From DATJBF01 sp035516795 (GTDB lineage Bacteria > Verrucomicrobiota > Verrucomicrobiia > Palsa-1439): DNA of 64,000 nucleotides. The stretch is from positions 10,567-74,566 of the forward strand of contig DATIZX010000143.1 of assembly GCA_035516795.1 (NCBI GenBank), given 5' to 3'. The translations under genes and the position numbers were made by a program. Shown in pieces: positions 26,279 to 34,031 of the stretch. A model generated the notes under the pieces. The model was not told where the DNA came from, did no database searches, and saw only the letters and a list, made by a program, of their open reading frames with translations. Positions within the stretch are counted from its first letter, which is position 1. Every line of letters starts with the position of its first letter.

Positions 26279-27739
26279 ATGCAAACAGGTGGCTGGTTGA
26301 ATCGGGGCAACACACAATCGTACTGGCTGACCCGCTTTTGTTTTCAACGGGTGCTCGGCTTCATCTATCTGCTGGGATTTCTGATCGCCGCCAACCAGTA
26401 TCTTCCGCTCCTCGGTGCGCATGGTCTGTTGCCTGTACGCCTATTTCTGCCGCGTGTGAAGTTCTGGAATGCGCCGAGCATTTTCTGGTTTGATCATTCT
26501 GACGCGTTTATCACCACGGCGATCCGGTGCGGACTGGGTTTGTCAGTCCTCGCGCTTACGGGCATCTCGGAACGCTACAACACGCTCTTTTCCGCAGCGG
26601 TGTGGGCACTGTTGTGGGTGCTGTATCTCTCGCTCGTCAACGTCGGCCAAGTGTTTTACGGATTCGGCTGGGAAACGATCTTGCTGGAGAGTGGGTTCCT
26701 CGCGATCTTCCTCGGTTCACGCAACACCAAGCCACTTCGCATCGTGATGTGGCTGTTGTTGTGGGTGCTGTTCCGCATCATGTTCGGCGCCGGCACGATC
26801 AAACTGCGCGGCGACCCTTGTTGGCGCAATCTCACCTGCCTCTACTATCACTCCGAGACCCAGCCGCTGCCGAATCCGTTAAGCTGGTTCTTCTACCATT
26901 TGCCACACTGGTGGCAGAGGACGTGCGTTGCGTTCACGCTATTTGTCGAGCTCATCGTTCCGTGGTTTTACTTTGTGCCGTGGCGCCGGGTGCGTGCCGT
27001 GGCGGGACTGCTGACCATCTATTTCCAGTTCACGCTAATCCTGAGCGGCAACCTCTCGTGGCTCAATTACGTCACGATCGCGCTCACGATCCCCTGTTTC
27101 GACGACGCCATGCTACGCCGTATCATTCCGCTCCGATCACCAGTCACCGATCACCAGTCACCATCTCACCGCGTCGCCGTGTACGTGCTATTGGCACTGG
27201 TCGGCCTGCTCAGCATCGAGCCGATACTCAATCTCATCTCCCCGGGCCAGATGATGAACGCCAGTTTCGAGCCGCTCCATCTGGTCAACACCTACGGCGC
27301 CTTCGGCAGTGTGAGCCGCGAACGTTACGAAATCATCATTGAGGGCAGCGACGACGGCGTGACGTGGCGCGCGTACGAGTTCAAGGGCAAGCCCGGCGAT
27401 CCGCATCGTCGTCCGTGCATCGTCTCGCCGTACCATTGGAAGCTCGACTGGCAGATGTGGTTCGCGGCCATGAGCGACTACCGGTATCACCCGTGGATTC
27501 TGAACCTCGTCGCCAAGCTGTTGGAAAACGACAAACCGGTGTTGGGCCTGCTCGCCTCCAACCCCTTCCCCAACGCGCCGCCGCGTTACGTCCGTGCCCT
27601 GCTTTACCGGTATCGGTTCACCGATTCGCTCAAGGACGGCTGGTGGAAACGCGAACTCGTCGGCTCCTATCTTCCGCCGCTGTCACTCGACAACGCCGAA
27701 TTCCGCCAGGTGCTGCAACAACAAGGCTGGCTTGAATAG
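26279..27739 (+). CDS. Lipase maturation factor-like membrane protein
   Basis: A 486-residue multi-pass protein resembling the LMF1 family, which in animals assists lipase folding; bacterial members are of unknown function. It has an N-terminal YWLTRFCFQRVLGFIYLLGF helix, several further hydrophobic segments, the conserved FRIMFGAGTIKLRGDPCWRNLTCLYYHSETQPLPNP-type block (seen in parts here) and a C-terminal soluble domain (YEIIIEGSDDGVTWRAYEFKGKPGDP; HWKLDWQMWFAAM). I chose ATG 26279; the frame is open to 26168. A heptamer repeat tract at 27135-27169 encodes a Ser/Pro/His stretch between two membrane segments. Confidence 0.85.
   Translation: MQTGGWLNRGNTQSYWLTRFCFQRVLGFIYLLGFLIAANQYLPLLGAHGLLPVRLFLPRVKFWNAPSIFWFDHSDAFITTAIRCGLGLSVLALTGISERYNTLFSAAVWALLWVLYLSLVNVGQVFYGFGWETILLESGFLAIFLGSRNTKPLRIVMWLLLWVLFRIMFGAGTIKLRGDPCWRNLTCLYYHSETQPLPNPLSWFFYHLPHWWQRTCVAFTLFVELIVPWFYFVPWRRVRAVAGLLTIYFQFTLILSGNLSWLNYVTIALTIPCFDDAMLRRIIPLRSPVTDHQSPSHRVAVYVLLALVGLLSIEPILNLISPGQMMNASFEPLHLVNTYGAFGSVSRERYEIIIEGSDDGVTWRAYEFKGKPGDPHRRPCIVSPYHWKLDWQMWFAAMSDYRYHPWILNLVAKLLENDKPVLGLLASNPFPNAPPRYVRALLYRYRFTDSLKDGWWKRELVGSYLPPLSLDNAEFRQVLQQQGWLE
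27135..27169. repeat. Heptanucleotide tandem tract inside a coding region
   Basis: Units GATCACC, AGTCACC, GATCACC, AGTCACC and ATCTCAC within the lipase-maturation-factor-like gene, encoding RSPVTDHQSPSH. The reading frame stays open through it. Confidence 0.75.
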
Positions 27740-27902
27740 GGCGACGCGAAGGATATTTCGCTCTCCCGAGGCTTGCATTGGTGAAAAACCCTGTTATCCT
27801 GCATTCCTCGCCCAGATCCGATGTGGTTCTTATTGCCGGGATCAAAGCCTGTCCTTTGATGCCTGATGAAACCTTGGCAGGCATGAAATGGAAGGAACGC
27901 GC

Positions 27903-28115
27903 ATGGAACAGTTAGTCGACGTGGAAGGTACCGTGACCAAAGTGCTGCCAGGCACCATGTTTCACGTGGCATTGCCCAACAATCATCAGGTCCTCGCGCA
28001 CATCTCCGGCAAGATGCGCAAACGGTTCATCCGCCTGTCCGTCGGCGACCGCGTGAAGATGGAAATGACGCCCTACGACCTGAACAAAGCCCGCATCGTC
28101 TACCGGCTGTCGTAG
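27903..28115 (+). CDS. infA: Translation initiation factor IF-1
   Basis: A 70-residue OB-fold protein that occupies the ribosomal A site during initiation. Its core is VEGTVTKVLPGTMFHVALPNNHQVLAHISGKMRKRFIRL followed by GDRVKMEMTPYDLNKARIVYR, matching IF-1 throughout. ATG 27903 follows GGAAGG and gives the normal length. It stands alone rather than in a ribosomal-protein operon and lies tail to tail with a decayed toxin gene whose frame runs over the infA 3' end. Confidence 0.96.
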   Translation: MEQLVDVEGTVTKVLPGTMFHVALPNNHQVLAHISGKMRKRFIRLSVGDRVKMEMTPYDLNKARIVYRLS

Positions 28116-28329
28116 GGACAGTCCTCGGAATCCACAGTGTATCGCAGGATATCCGGTAGTCGCCGACACGGATGCGGTAACCTTCACTGCCCTGCAACTT
28201 TTTCATCCCGGGAGGGCGAGGATTGTTTTCGAGTTCGAGCAGTTGTTTCGTAAGGCGGCGGTGGACATTCTGCTGCAAACGGTCGAGCTCCTTTTCGGCA
28301 GAGCGCTTGAGAATAACCGTGTAGGCCAT
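28027..28329 (-). pseudogene. Truncated RelE/ParE-type toxin
   Basis: The first 59 or so residues match the RelE/ParE fold (YTVILKRSAEKELDRLQQNVHRRLTKQL ... KKLQGSEGYRIRVGDYRI in parts). Then, at the point where family members continue with a beta strand and a GHRREVY-type C-terminus, the frame runs instead into the complement of infA and ends without family resemblance. About 25 C-terminal residues, including the usual active-site positions, are absent, so the toxin is probably inactive. It lies six bases after the antitoxin gene. That the break is a deletion up to infA is inference. Confidence 0.6.
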
Positions 28330-28335
28330 GAATGA

Positions 28336-28542
28336 CTACTTGGCTTTTCGCGAGGCCAAGTACGCACGCAAGGGGCGACCGGGTTCACGCCGGCGTTGCT
28401 TGATGAGGGCAAGATCGCGCAGGTCTTCAAAGAACTCCTCATCTTGCAGCAGTCGTCCAAGGACTTCTTCGCGTTCTTTCGGTTTGAGCTTTCGAAACGC
28501 GCAATAAACTGTATCGGCAGTCTCTCTCACTTTGTCGGCCAT
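28336..28542 (-). CDS. RelB-like antitoxin partner
   Basis: A 68-residue acidic/basic helical protein (MADKVRETADTVYCAFRKLKPKEREEVLGRLL and following) located directly upstream of a RelE/ParE-type toxin frame on the same strand, the usual antitoxin-toxin order. The C-terminal half (PGRPLRAYLASRKAK) is the type of basic tail that wraps the toxin. No strong ribosome site is visible at ATG 28542; a longer frame to 28620 exists but looks non-coding. With the toxin cut short it may be a relic under no selection. Confidence 0.6.
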   Translation of the reverse strand: MADKVRETADTVYCAFRKLKPKEREEVLGRLLQDEEFFEDLRDLALIKQRRREPGRPLRAYLASRKAK

Positions 28543-28639
28543 GGCGGAAGGATAATGCTGGGCTGATACGAGTGCAATGCTGGTTTGAGGAAGGCCGATG
28601 GCGCACCTGAGCACTGCCACCGTGATTTGGTGAGTCGTT

Positions 28640-28709
28640 GGTAGGGACGGACCGCCGGGCCGTCCGAATTTCTCAAAACATGCGGCGCGCCCGGCGGTCG
28701 CGCCCTACC
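28640..28709. repeat. Palindromic element B1
   Basis: Two imperfectly inverted 26-base arms (28640-28665 and 28684-28709) around an 18-base spacer. The right arm is an exact reverse complement of 26-base sequences at 59682 and 61867. The core is CCGCCGGGC flanked by GGTAGGG. It lies between the antitoxin gene and the broken YXWGXW gene. Confidence 0.8.
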
Positions 28710-28805
28710 GCCCGGCAGGATTGATGGCAGTGCCAAGAGGCACACCCGAAGGTCGACCGAAGTTGCACCGCAACGTTTTGGCGGTTGCGGTGTCTGATAG
28801 CTTGT

Positions 28806-29396
28806 ATGAAAAAGAACCTTTGCTCCCTCATCGTCGCCACCGTGGCGTTCGTGATGGTTGGCGGAACTGCCCGACAGTCAATCGCCCAGGATCAGCCGCT
28901 TGGGCTGGCCGATATCAAGATGCTCACCACGAACGGCGTCAGCGAAGAAGTCATTCTCAGTTAGATTCGGAATTCGCATACTGTGTATCACTTGACCACC
29001 GCTGAGATCATCGATTTGAAAGACGCCGGCGTGAGCCAGAAAGTGATCGATTTCATGATCAACACGCCAACGACCAACCGCGGCGGCCCGGTAGCCGTTG
29101 TTCCCCCTCCGGTCGCGGCACCGGCAGCCGCGGCGCCACCGCCACCACCGCCGTCCAACGCAACCGTGGTAGGCGAAGTCGGAGCCCCACCGCCGCCGCC
29201 CATCGTTGAGGCTGTCGTTGTCCCGCCAGGACCACAGTACATCTGGGTGGCCGGGCACTGGCGCTGGTACGGACGCACTTGGGTTTGGGTGCCCGGTACA
29301 TGGATTTTCCCGCCGCGTCGCGGAGCCGTCTGGGTTTCAGGACGCTGGGGTCGGCGGTTCGGCCGGACGATCTGGATCGAAGGACACTGGCGGTAA
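28806..29396 (+). pseudogene. Secreted Pro-rich YXWGXW-type protein interrupted by TAG
   Basis: From ATG 28806 the frame encodes a signal peptide (MKKNLCSLIVATVAFVMVGG) and a segment GLADIKMLTTNGVSEEVILS. It then stops at TAG 28962-28964 and continues in the same frame with IRNSHTVYHLTTAEIIDLKDAGVSQKVIDFM, a Pro/Ala linker and a C-terminal domain of WVAGHWRW..WVWVPGTW repeats. Relatives read ILSQIRNS across this point, so one CAG-to-TAG change explains the break. The two halves repeat the same helix-turn unit (GVSEEVI / GVSQKVI). TAG is used as an ordinary stop by serA, infA and bcp here, so read-through by recoding is unlikely. Confidence 0.75.
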
Positions 29397-29413
29397 GGGC
29401 GAACAAAGAATTC

Positions 29414-29441
29414 AGGAGCCAGCATCCAGAACCCAGAAGAC
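29414..29441. repeat. Heptanucleotide tandem tract (4 units)
   Basis: Units AGGAGCC, AGCATCC, AGAACCC and AGAAGAC starting 17 bases after the stop of the YXWGXW pseudogene. Confidence 0.6.
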
Positions 29442-29520
29442 GCTACACGGCGCCACACGGATCCTTCAGAGCCGCAACAATCAACTGAGAACGAGACTCG
29501 GAATGGCCTGTACTCGGTCG

Positions 29521-29555
29521 TTGAACGCTGAACCTTGAACCGTGAACCCAGAACT
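29521..29555. repeat. Heptanucleotide tandem tract (5 units)
   Basis: Units TTGAACG, CTGAACC, TTGAACC, GTGAACC and CAGAACT (consensus NTGAACC), in the gap before the convergent 101-residue protein gene. Confidence 0.7.
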
Positions 29556-29572
29556 ACAAAGCGCTTCGCGCT

Positions 29573-29878
29573 TTATGCCCACTTCTTGCCGAGAGCGTCG
29601 AGGCCGGACGCTTTGAGGTCGTCGGGCGTCATCGCGATGCGGAATCTTACGTCGGCGTTGAACGTGACAAACCAAGGTTCGGCCAGCGCTGGAATCTTGG
29701 ATGAATTCGGCAGATCCACGACGAGGATCGCGCCTCGTTTGCCATCCTGCTCGGTGAAATAAGTGGCTTCGGGTTTGAGCGCTGTCAAAATGTCGGCGAG
29801 TTTCTGGCCAACGACTCCCTTGCGGACAAGCGAATTGAACGGTTCATGCGGAATCGTGATATCCAACAATATTCTCAT
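29573..29878 (-). CDS. Conserved small protein, ferredoxin-like fold suspected
   Basis: A 101-residue cytosolic protein of unknown function with a strong ribosome site (GGAGGG, five bases before ATG). The sequence opens MRILLDITIPHEPFNSLVR and contains KPEATYFTEQDGKRGAILVVDL and FVTFNADVRFRIAMTPDDL, an alternation of beta strands and helices suggesting a dimeric alpha/beta barrel-type fold. Proteins with this pattern occur in rhizobia and soil bacteria without known role. It is transcribed alone. I am sure it is a gene, not of its function. Confidence 0.8.
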   Translation of the reverse strand: MRILLDITIPHEPFNSLVRKGVVGQKLADILTALKPEATYFTEQDGKRGAILVVDLPNSSKIPALAEPWFVTFNADVRFRIAMTPDDLKASGLDALGKKWA

Positions 29879-29998
29879 GGCGACCCTCCTGAGTTTTTGT
29901 TCTGCAGACCGCCTGAGATGCTACTCCTCCTTCAATCCGAGTCAAACCAAAGATGGAAAACAAAGTCGAACTTCTCAGTCACCATGGATTCCGCATGC

Positions 29999-31669
29999 TT
30001 ACAAAGACCGCTTCTCAGCCTTTTGCAGATTTGTGTTCGGCACGGGCCGGCTTTCACGGACGCTGAAATCCTCGACATCCCGCAGCACGAACGTCGGCAC
30101 CTTGGCAACGCGCGGAACCCCGAGGAAGCGGAACACCGCGTCCTTCACATCCGTTAGAAGAAATGCCGGACGGAAGTCGTCCTTCATCAAGCTCAACTCG
30201 ATGTCGGTGGCACGGAATCCTTTCACGTGTCGGAGGAACATGCCCCATGATGGAATCGTCCCGAACCGCGACGGCTCCGGATAATCCGTTTCGTATTCAG
30301 GCACTTCGCGGAAGGCCTGTTCTTTCGTGCCACCCCCTTGATAGACGATCCGAATATGGCTCAGGCTGACATCTTCAATGGGATGATCGGGCAAACCGGT
30401 GATCAAGATGCCATGATTGGCAGAAACGTTGTAGGCAACGACATTGCTGATGTTGATGCGGCGGACCATTCCCACCGGAGGTTTGCCTGGTCCGCGCAGG
30501 CGTGCGCCGAGTCGGATGAAGATCGGGGCGTTCACGATGTTCCGCATGGTGATGTTCGAAATGCTCACGTCTTCCAACGGCCCGCCGTCTACTTCTTCCA
30601 GCGCAATCCCCCGGCAATAATCGAAGACGCAGTTGGCGATGGTAATGTTCTTGAATCCGCCATTGGCTTCCGTGCCGAACTTAATCCGTCCGGTGCGGCC
30701 ATTGCGGCTTCGCGAGGTCCGCTTGTAGGTGCCGTCGAGCAGCGAGCCCTCCGCGTATCCACTGACCTGACAATTCACAATGGTGAGGTTCTCTGTCGCG
30801 CGGACATGACCTAAAGCGTACGAACTCTTCGGACAAATGCCGTCGTCGGTTGGCGAGTTGACGGTGCAATTCGAAACGCGAACATTGACGCAGCAGTCGA
30901 TGTCGATGCCGTCGCGATTGGTGTCAATCTTCAGATTGTCGATTGTAAAATTGTCCACGCCGGTCGCGAGAATGGCGAAGTGACCGCCGTGGAAAACAGT
31001 GAAATCGCGGAAGATGACGTTGCGGCAGTTTTTGAGTGCGATGGCTTTGTTGCCGACGCCGGCCGGCAGCGCATCGAGCGGACTCGGATAACCGAATGGC
31101 GTTGCGGCAGTGACGGCGTTGGTTCTTGAAGGTGGAAGAGCCCGGTAGGGTTCGCCGGGAAGAGGATCTTTACGGCCCACGCCGCGGCTCAGTCCGCGCC
31201 CGAAGATCAGGCCCGGTCCGATGATCGAAATGTTCTGGAGACCCTCGCCCCAGATCAAGCTGTTACGCCAATGCGAGTGTCCGAAGTCCTGATATTTATC
31301 GAAAGCATTCGGTTCGGGTGCATCGTAACCACCCGGCTCCCCTTCCGGCGGCGGATCGGCCGCCAACAGAGTCGCGCCAGAGTCGAGGTAGAGAGTGATG
31401 TTGCTTTTGAGATCAATGGTGTAGCAGGCGTACGCACCCGCCGGAAAATACACCGTGCCTCCGCCCGCCGCAGCCGCTGCTGCAATGGTTCTATCCACAG
31501 CCTCGGTATCGAGTGTTTGGCCGTTGCCAGTTGCGCCGAACGCCTTGACATTGAAAACAACCGGGCGGGCTGCCGCTGATGAGCCGTTGTCAACCGCGTA
31601 AGCAATCGGTTGGACAAACAGGATGATGGCCGCCAGACACCATCGTGGGAAAGCAGAGAAGGTCTTCAT
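29999..31669 (-). CDS. Glycoside hydrolase family 28 protein (polygalacturonase-like)
   Basis: An exported 556-residue protein. ATG 31669 gives a clean signal peptide (FPRWCLAAIILFVQPIAYAV). The mature part starts FNVKAFGATGNGQTLDTEAVDRTI, the usual entry to a pectin-lyase-like right-handed beta helix, followed by GGTVYFPAGAY. The GH28 active-site region reads NRDGIDIDCCVNVRVSNC and PTDDGICPKSS, giving the expected Asp residues. Related enzymes cut polygalacturonan or rhamnogalacturonan in plant cell walls. No carbohydrate transporter or sulfatase lies nearby, so it is not part of a visible polysaccharide locus. The frame extends upstream to 31975, but those residues are not protein-like. Confidence 0.88.
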   Translation of the reverse strand: MKTFSAFPRWCLAAIILFVQPIAYAVDNGSSAAARPVVFNVKAFGATGNGQTLDTEAVDRTIAAAAAAGGGTVYFPAGAYACYTIDLKSNITLYLDSGATLLAADPPPEGEPGGYDAPEPNAFDKYQDFGHSHWRNSLIWGEGLQNISIIGPGLIFGRGLSRGVGRKDPLPGEPYRALPPSRTNAVTAATPFGYPSPLDALPAGVGNKAIALKNCRNVIFRDFTVFHGGHFAILATGVDNFTIDNLKIDTNRDGIDIDCCVNVRVSNCTVNSPTDDGICPKSSYALGHVRATENLTIVNCQVSGYAEGSLLDGTYKRTSRSRNGRTGRIKFGTEANGGFKNITIANCVFDYCRGIALEEVDGGPLEDVSISNITMRNIVNAPIFIRLGARLRGPGKPPVGMVRRINISNVVAYNVSANHGILITGLPDHPIEDVSLSHIRIVYQGGGTKEQAFREVPEYETDYPEPSRFGTIPSWGMFLRHVKGFRATDIELSLMKDDFRPAFLLTDVKDAVFRFLGVPRVAKVPTFVLRDVEDFSVRESRPVPNTNLQKAEKRSL

Positions 31670-31721
31670 CGGGCCTTCAAACTGCCGAAGGCACGGAGCG
31701 CGGTCAAGGATAGATTTCCCC

Positions 31722-32300
31722 TTACGGACGGGAGACGAACACGTTGTCTTTGATATAAAAGCGTAGATGGCGTTTCGCCCAGTGCCGGGCGTAATCCACT
31801 CCGACGCGAGGTCGACGTACAATCTGGAACGCATCGGCCTTGGCTGGTACCGCGATGTAAAAATCGTCACTGACCAAATCGTGAGCATTGAGACGTTTGT
31901 CAATCCGCAGGGCCCGACACAGCAAGCCGGGGCCTTGGGTTCGGCCCGTGACGTTCCGCACCGGCTCGACCGCACGCAGCAACACAGCGGAAGCGTGGCC
32001 TTCGCGCTCGGTCACGACGTTCATGCAGAAATACATTCCGTAGATCATGTAAACATAGGCGTGTCCCGGCGGACCAAACATGACTTTCGTCCGTTCCGTC
32101 AGACCACGGGACGAATGGGCTGCCAAGTCGTGGGGACCCAGGTATGCTTCCACTTCTACAATCCGGCCGATCCGTTCCACACCAGCGAATGAGTGGACCA
32201 GGCATTTGCCGAGCAGTTCCCGGGCAACGAGAATCGTGTCCCGATCGTAAAATGCCCGCGGTAGTTTTTGCACCCGGGAATTATAGACCGGCGACGGCAA
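31722..32300 (-). CDS. 3-methyladenine DNA glycosylase (AAG/MPG type)
   Basis: Removes alkylated purines from DNA. The 192-residue protein has the AAG signature: ARELLGKCLVHS, the catalytic Glu in RIVEVEAYLGPHDLAAHSS, FGPPGHAYVYMIYGMYFCMNVV, and TQGPGLLCRALRID. The longest start is TTG at 32300; GTG 32273 is an alternative giving a more usual length. It follows the methyltransferase gene by about ten bases on the same strand, so the two may be co-transcribed. Confidence 0.93.
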   Translation of the reverse strand: MPSPVYNSRVQKLPRAFYDRDTILVARELLGKCLVHSFAGVERIGRIVEVEAYLGPHDLAAHSSRGLTERTKVMFGPPGHAYVYMIYGMYFCMNVVTEREGHASAVLLRAVEPVRNVTGRTQGPGLLCRALRIDKRLNAHDLVSDDFYIAVPAKADAFQIVRRPRVGVDYARHWAKRHLRFYIKDNVFVSRP

Positions 32301-32310
32301 ACGTCAGCAT

Positions 32311-32901
32311 CTACTTGCGTCGCATCAGAATCGACCAAGCAAGCGGGCGGAAATCTTTCTGTCGGCTGGTAAACCGAAATTCGCGTAGTTCCAAGATGTG
32401 GAACATTGGTCCAAGCTCCGCGCGAACTTCTGCTTCACTGACCACGGGTGGCCTCTCGTCCAGTTCCTCCCTGGCATTGCCGTCCAAGCTCAGCCACACA
32501 CTGCCGGGGCGTGTGACCTGTTTCAAAAAACTCAGAAACGCTTCAAGGTCATCCGTACGCAAACAATGATACACGCCCCGGTCAAACAGAATATCGTACG
32601 GTCCACCGACGTCGTCCCGCAAGACGTCCGCCACGCGAAAATCCACGCCGACCTTTGCTTGGCTTGCCTTCTTGCGGGCGGTTTGAATCGCCAGATCGAC
32701 GATGTCCACCGCCGTGACCTGAAAACCGCGGCGCGCCAGCTCAGTGGCGTTGGTCCCGGTGCCACAACCAAATTCCAAAACGGTGTGGCCGGTCAACTTG
32801 CCGTCATCCAAAACGCGGAGCAACTCCTCGCTGGGCTTGCCGGAATCCCATGGTGTTTGCCCTTGAGCATATCGTTCGGCAAAATTGGTCCGCTCTGACA
32901 T
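32311..32901 (-). CDS. Class I SAM-dependent methyltransferase
   Basis: A 196-residue methyltransferase with motif I VLEFGCGTGTNATELARRG (residues about 41-59), motif II VTAVDIVDLAI, and DILFDRGVYHCL at motif IV. The ERYAQGQTPWDSGKPSEEL start places it in the thiopurine methyltransferase/TehB-like subgroup that methylates small molecules, including metalloids. The substrate is not known. It lies between yceI and the alkyladenine glycosylase gene, all on the minus strand with short gaps. Confidence 0.88.
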   Translation of the reverse strand: MSERTNFAERYAQGQTPWDSGKPSEELLRVLDDGKLTGHTVLEFGCGTGTNATELARRGFQVTAVDIVDLAIQTARKKASQAKVGVDFRVADVLRDDVGGPYDILFDRGVYHCLRTDDLEAFLSFLKQVTRPGSVWLSLDGNAREELDERPPVVSEAEVRAELGPMFHILELREFRFTSRQKDFRPLAWSILMRRK

Positions 32902-32932
32902 GGTTACAGATCCCCGTAGCCAGCAGCCACAG

Positions 32933-33535
32933 TCATTTCTTCGCGGCGGCCTGCTTCACGAATTCCGCATTGATCTGGATATCGACGTCTTCTCCCAACA
33001 TCAGTCCGCCGCTTTCCAAGACCTTGTTGTACGTCAGGCCGTAATCCTTGCGGTTGAGTTTCGTGTTCGCCTCCAACCCGAGACGCGTTCCACCCATTGC
33101 CCGGATCGGCCCCTTGAGTTTGATGGGCAACGAAATTTCTCTGGTCACACCATGCATGGTGAAATTGCCGACGAGAACCTGTTCGTTGCCTTCCGTCTTC
33201 ACCTCTTTGCTTTCAAACGTGATCGTCGGGTATTTTGCCACGTCAAAGAAACGGGCGCTCCGCAAGTCATCGTCGCGGCGAGAGATGCCGGTGTCAATGC
33301 TCGTCGCCTGAATGGTCGCCGTGCCACTCTTCAAGGCGTTGCCGTTTTCTGGGTCAACGACAATCGTACCGCCAAACTGTCCAAAGCGCCCGTGGACGGT
33401 ATTGATCACCAGGTGCTCGATCGAGAAACCGATGGACGAATGGGCAGGATCAACTTCGTACGTGTCCAACGCCAACCCGGTGGTGCCAACGAACCCGGCC
33501 ACAACTCCGATAATGAGAACATGAGTGGTTTTCAT
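32933..33535 (-). CDS. YceI-family periplasmic lipocalin-like protein
   Basis: A 200-residue exported protein. ATG 33535 begins a signal peptide (MKTTHVLIIGVVAGFVGTTG). The mature part has the YceI core: YEVDPAHSSIGFSIEHLVI, VHGRFGQFGGTIVVD, RSARFFDVAKYPTITFESK and KDYGLTYN. The family forms a lipocalin-like barrel that binds polyisoprenoid-type lipids. Full length. It precedes the methyltransferase gene on the same strand by 31 bases. A hairpin terminator from the small peptide gene lies upstream and separates the two units. Confidence 0.93.
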   Translation of the reverse strand: MKTTHVLIIGVVAGFVGTTGLALDTYEVDPAHSSIGFSIEHLVINTVHGRFGQFGGTIVVDPENGNALKSGTATIQATSIDTGISRRDDDLRSARFFDVAKYPTITFESKEVKTEGNEQVLVGNFTMHGVTREISLPIKLKGPIRAMGGTRLGLEANTKLNRKDYGLTYNKVLESGGLMLGEDVDIQINAEFVKQAAAKK

Positions 33536-33718
33536 AATCGACCTCTTCTTCCCTTCATAATGGATGATGTATGGCTGCCGTGGCCAAATTGCCAAGGCCT
33601 GCCTGCGACCCAACTTGCGCAAAGTTTGGCACGAATCCGGCGGGAGAGCAAATGCCAAAAGACAGGAGGCGACCTGCCGCCGTGGACCAGCCCGCCAGCA
33701 CGTCCAAAGTGAAAATCC

Positions 33719-33756
33719 AACCCTGACGAGGCCGAAAGCCTGGCCCCGTCAGGGTT
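33719..33756 (-). terminator. Hairpin terminator after the 34-residue peptide gene
   Basis: A perfect 10-bp outer stem (AACCCTGACG/CGTCAGGGTT) with an inner partial stem. On the minus strand it is followed by GGATTTTCAC, a weak T-run. Confidence 0.65.
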
Positions 33757-33766
33757 CCGAAAAACG

Positions 33767-33871
33767 TCAGCCTTTTTTCTCTTGGAGGGCTCTAACGACC
33801 TGCCGAAAGCCCAAGAAGTTGACGATCGCCACGATCACGAGTCCTAGAAAGATCAATGCAGTTGATTCCAT
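33767..33871 (-). CDS. 34-residue single-pass membrane peptide
   Basis: A very short gene with a strong ribosome site (GAGGAGATAAG directly before ATG). The peptide is MESTALIFLGLVIVAIVNF followed by LGFRQVVRALQEKKG. That is one transmembrane helix with an acidic N-terminus and a basic C-terminal helix, so the C-terminus should face the cytosol. A terminator follows 11 bases after the stop, making a compact single-gene unit. It resembles small membrane regulators in design; I recognise no family. The 160 bases upstream of it hold no other gene. Confidence 0.65.
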   Translation of the reverse strand: MESTALIFLGLVIVAIVNFLGFRQVVRALQEKKG

Positions 33872-34031
33872 ACCTTATCTCCTCTTTCGATGTGCGTGAA
33901 TTGCGAATAGTCCAGCATTCGTTATAAGTCGGCGCCATTTCGCGCGTCAACACTTTCCACGTTTTCGCTGAGCGCCAGACGCGCCTCTTCACGCGCCACG
34001 ACGACGAAACAGCCGTGGAACCTCTAACAGT

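Noticed and set aside
28962..28964. Recoding of TAG to an amino acid
   Set aside because: serA, infA and bcp end with TAG, so it works as a stop; no second in-frame TAG in a conserved gene was seen.
28640..29555. A CRISPR array suggested by several short repeats close together
   Set aside because: The repeats are palindromic B arms and 7-base tandem units without unique spacers of constant length; no cas genes are present.
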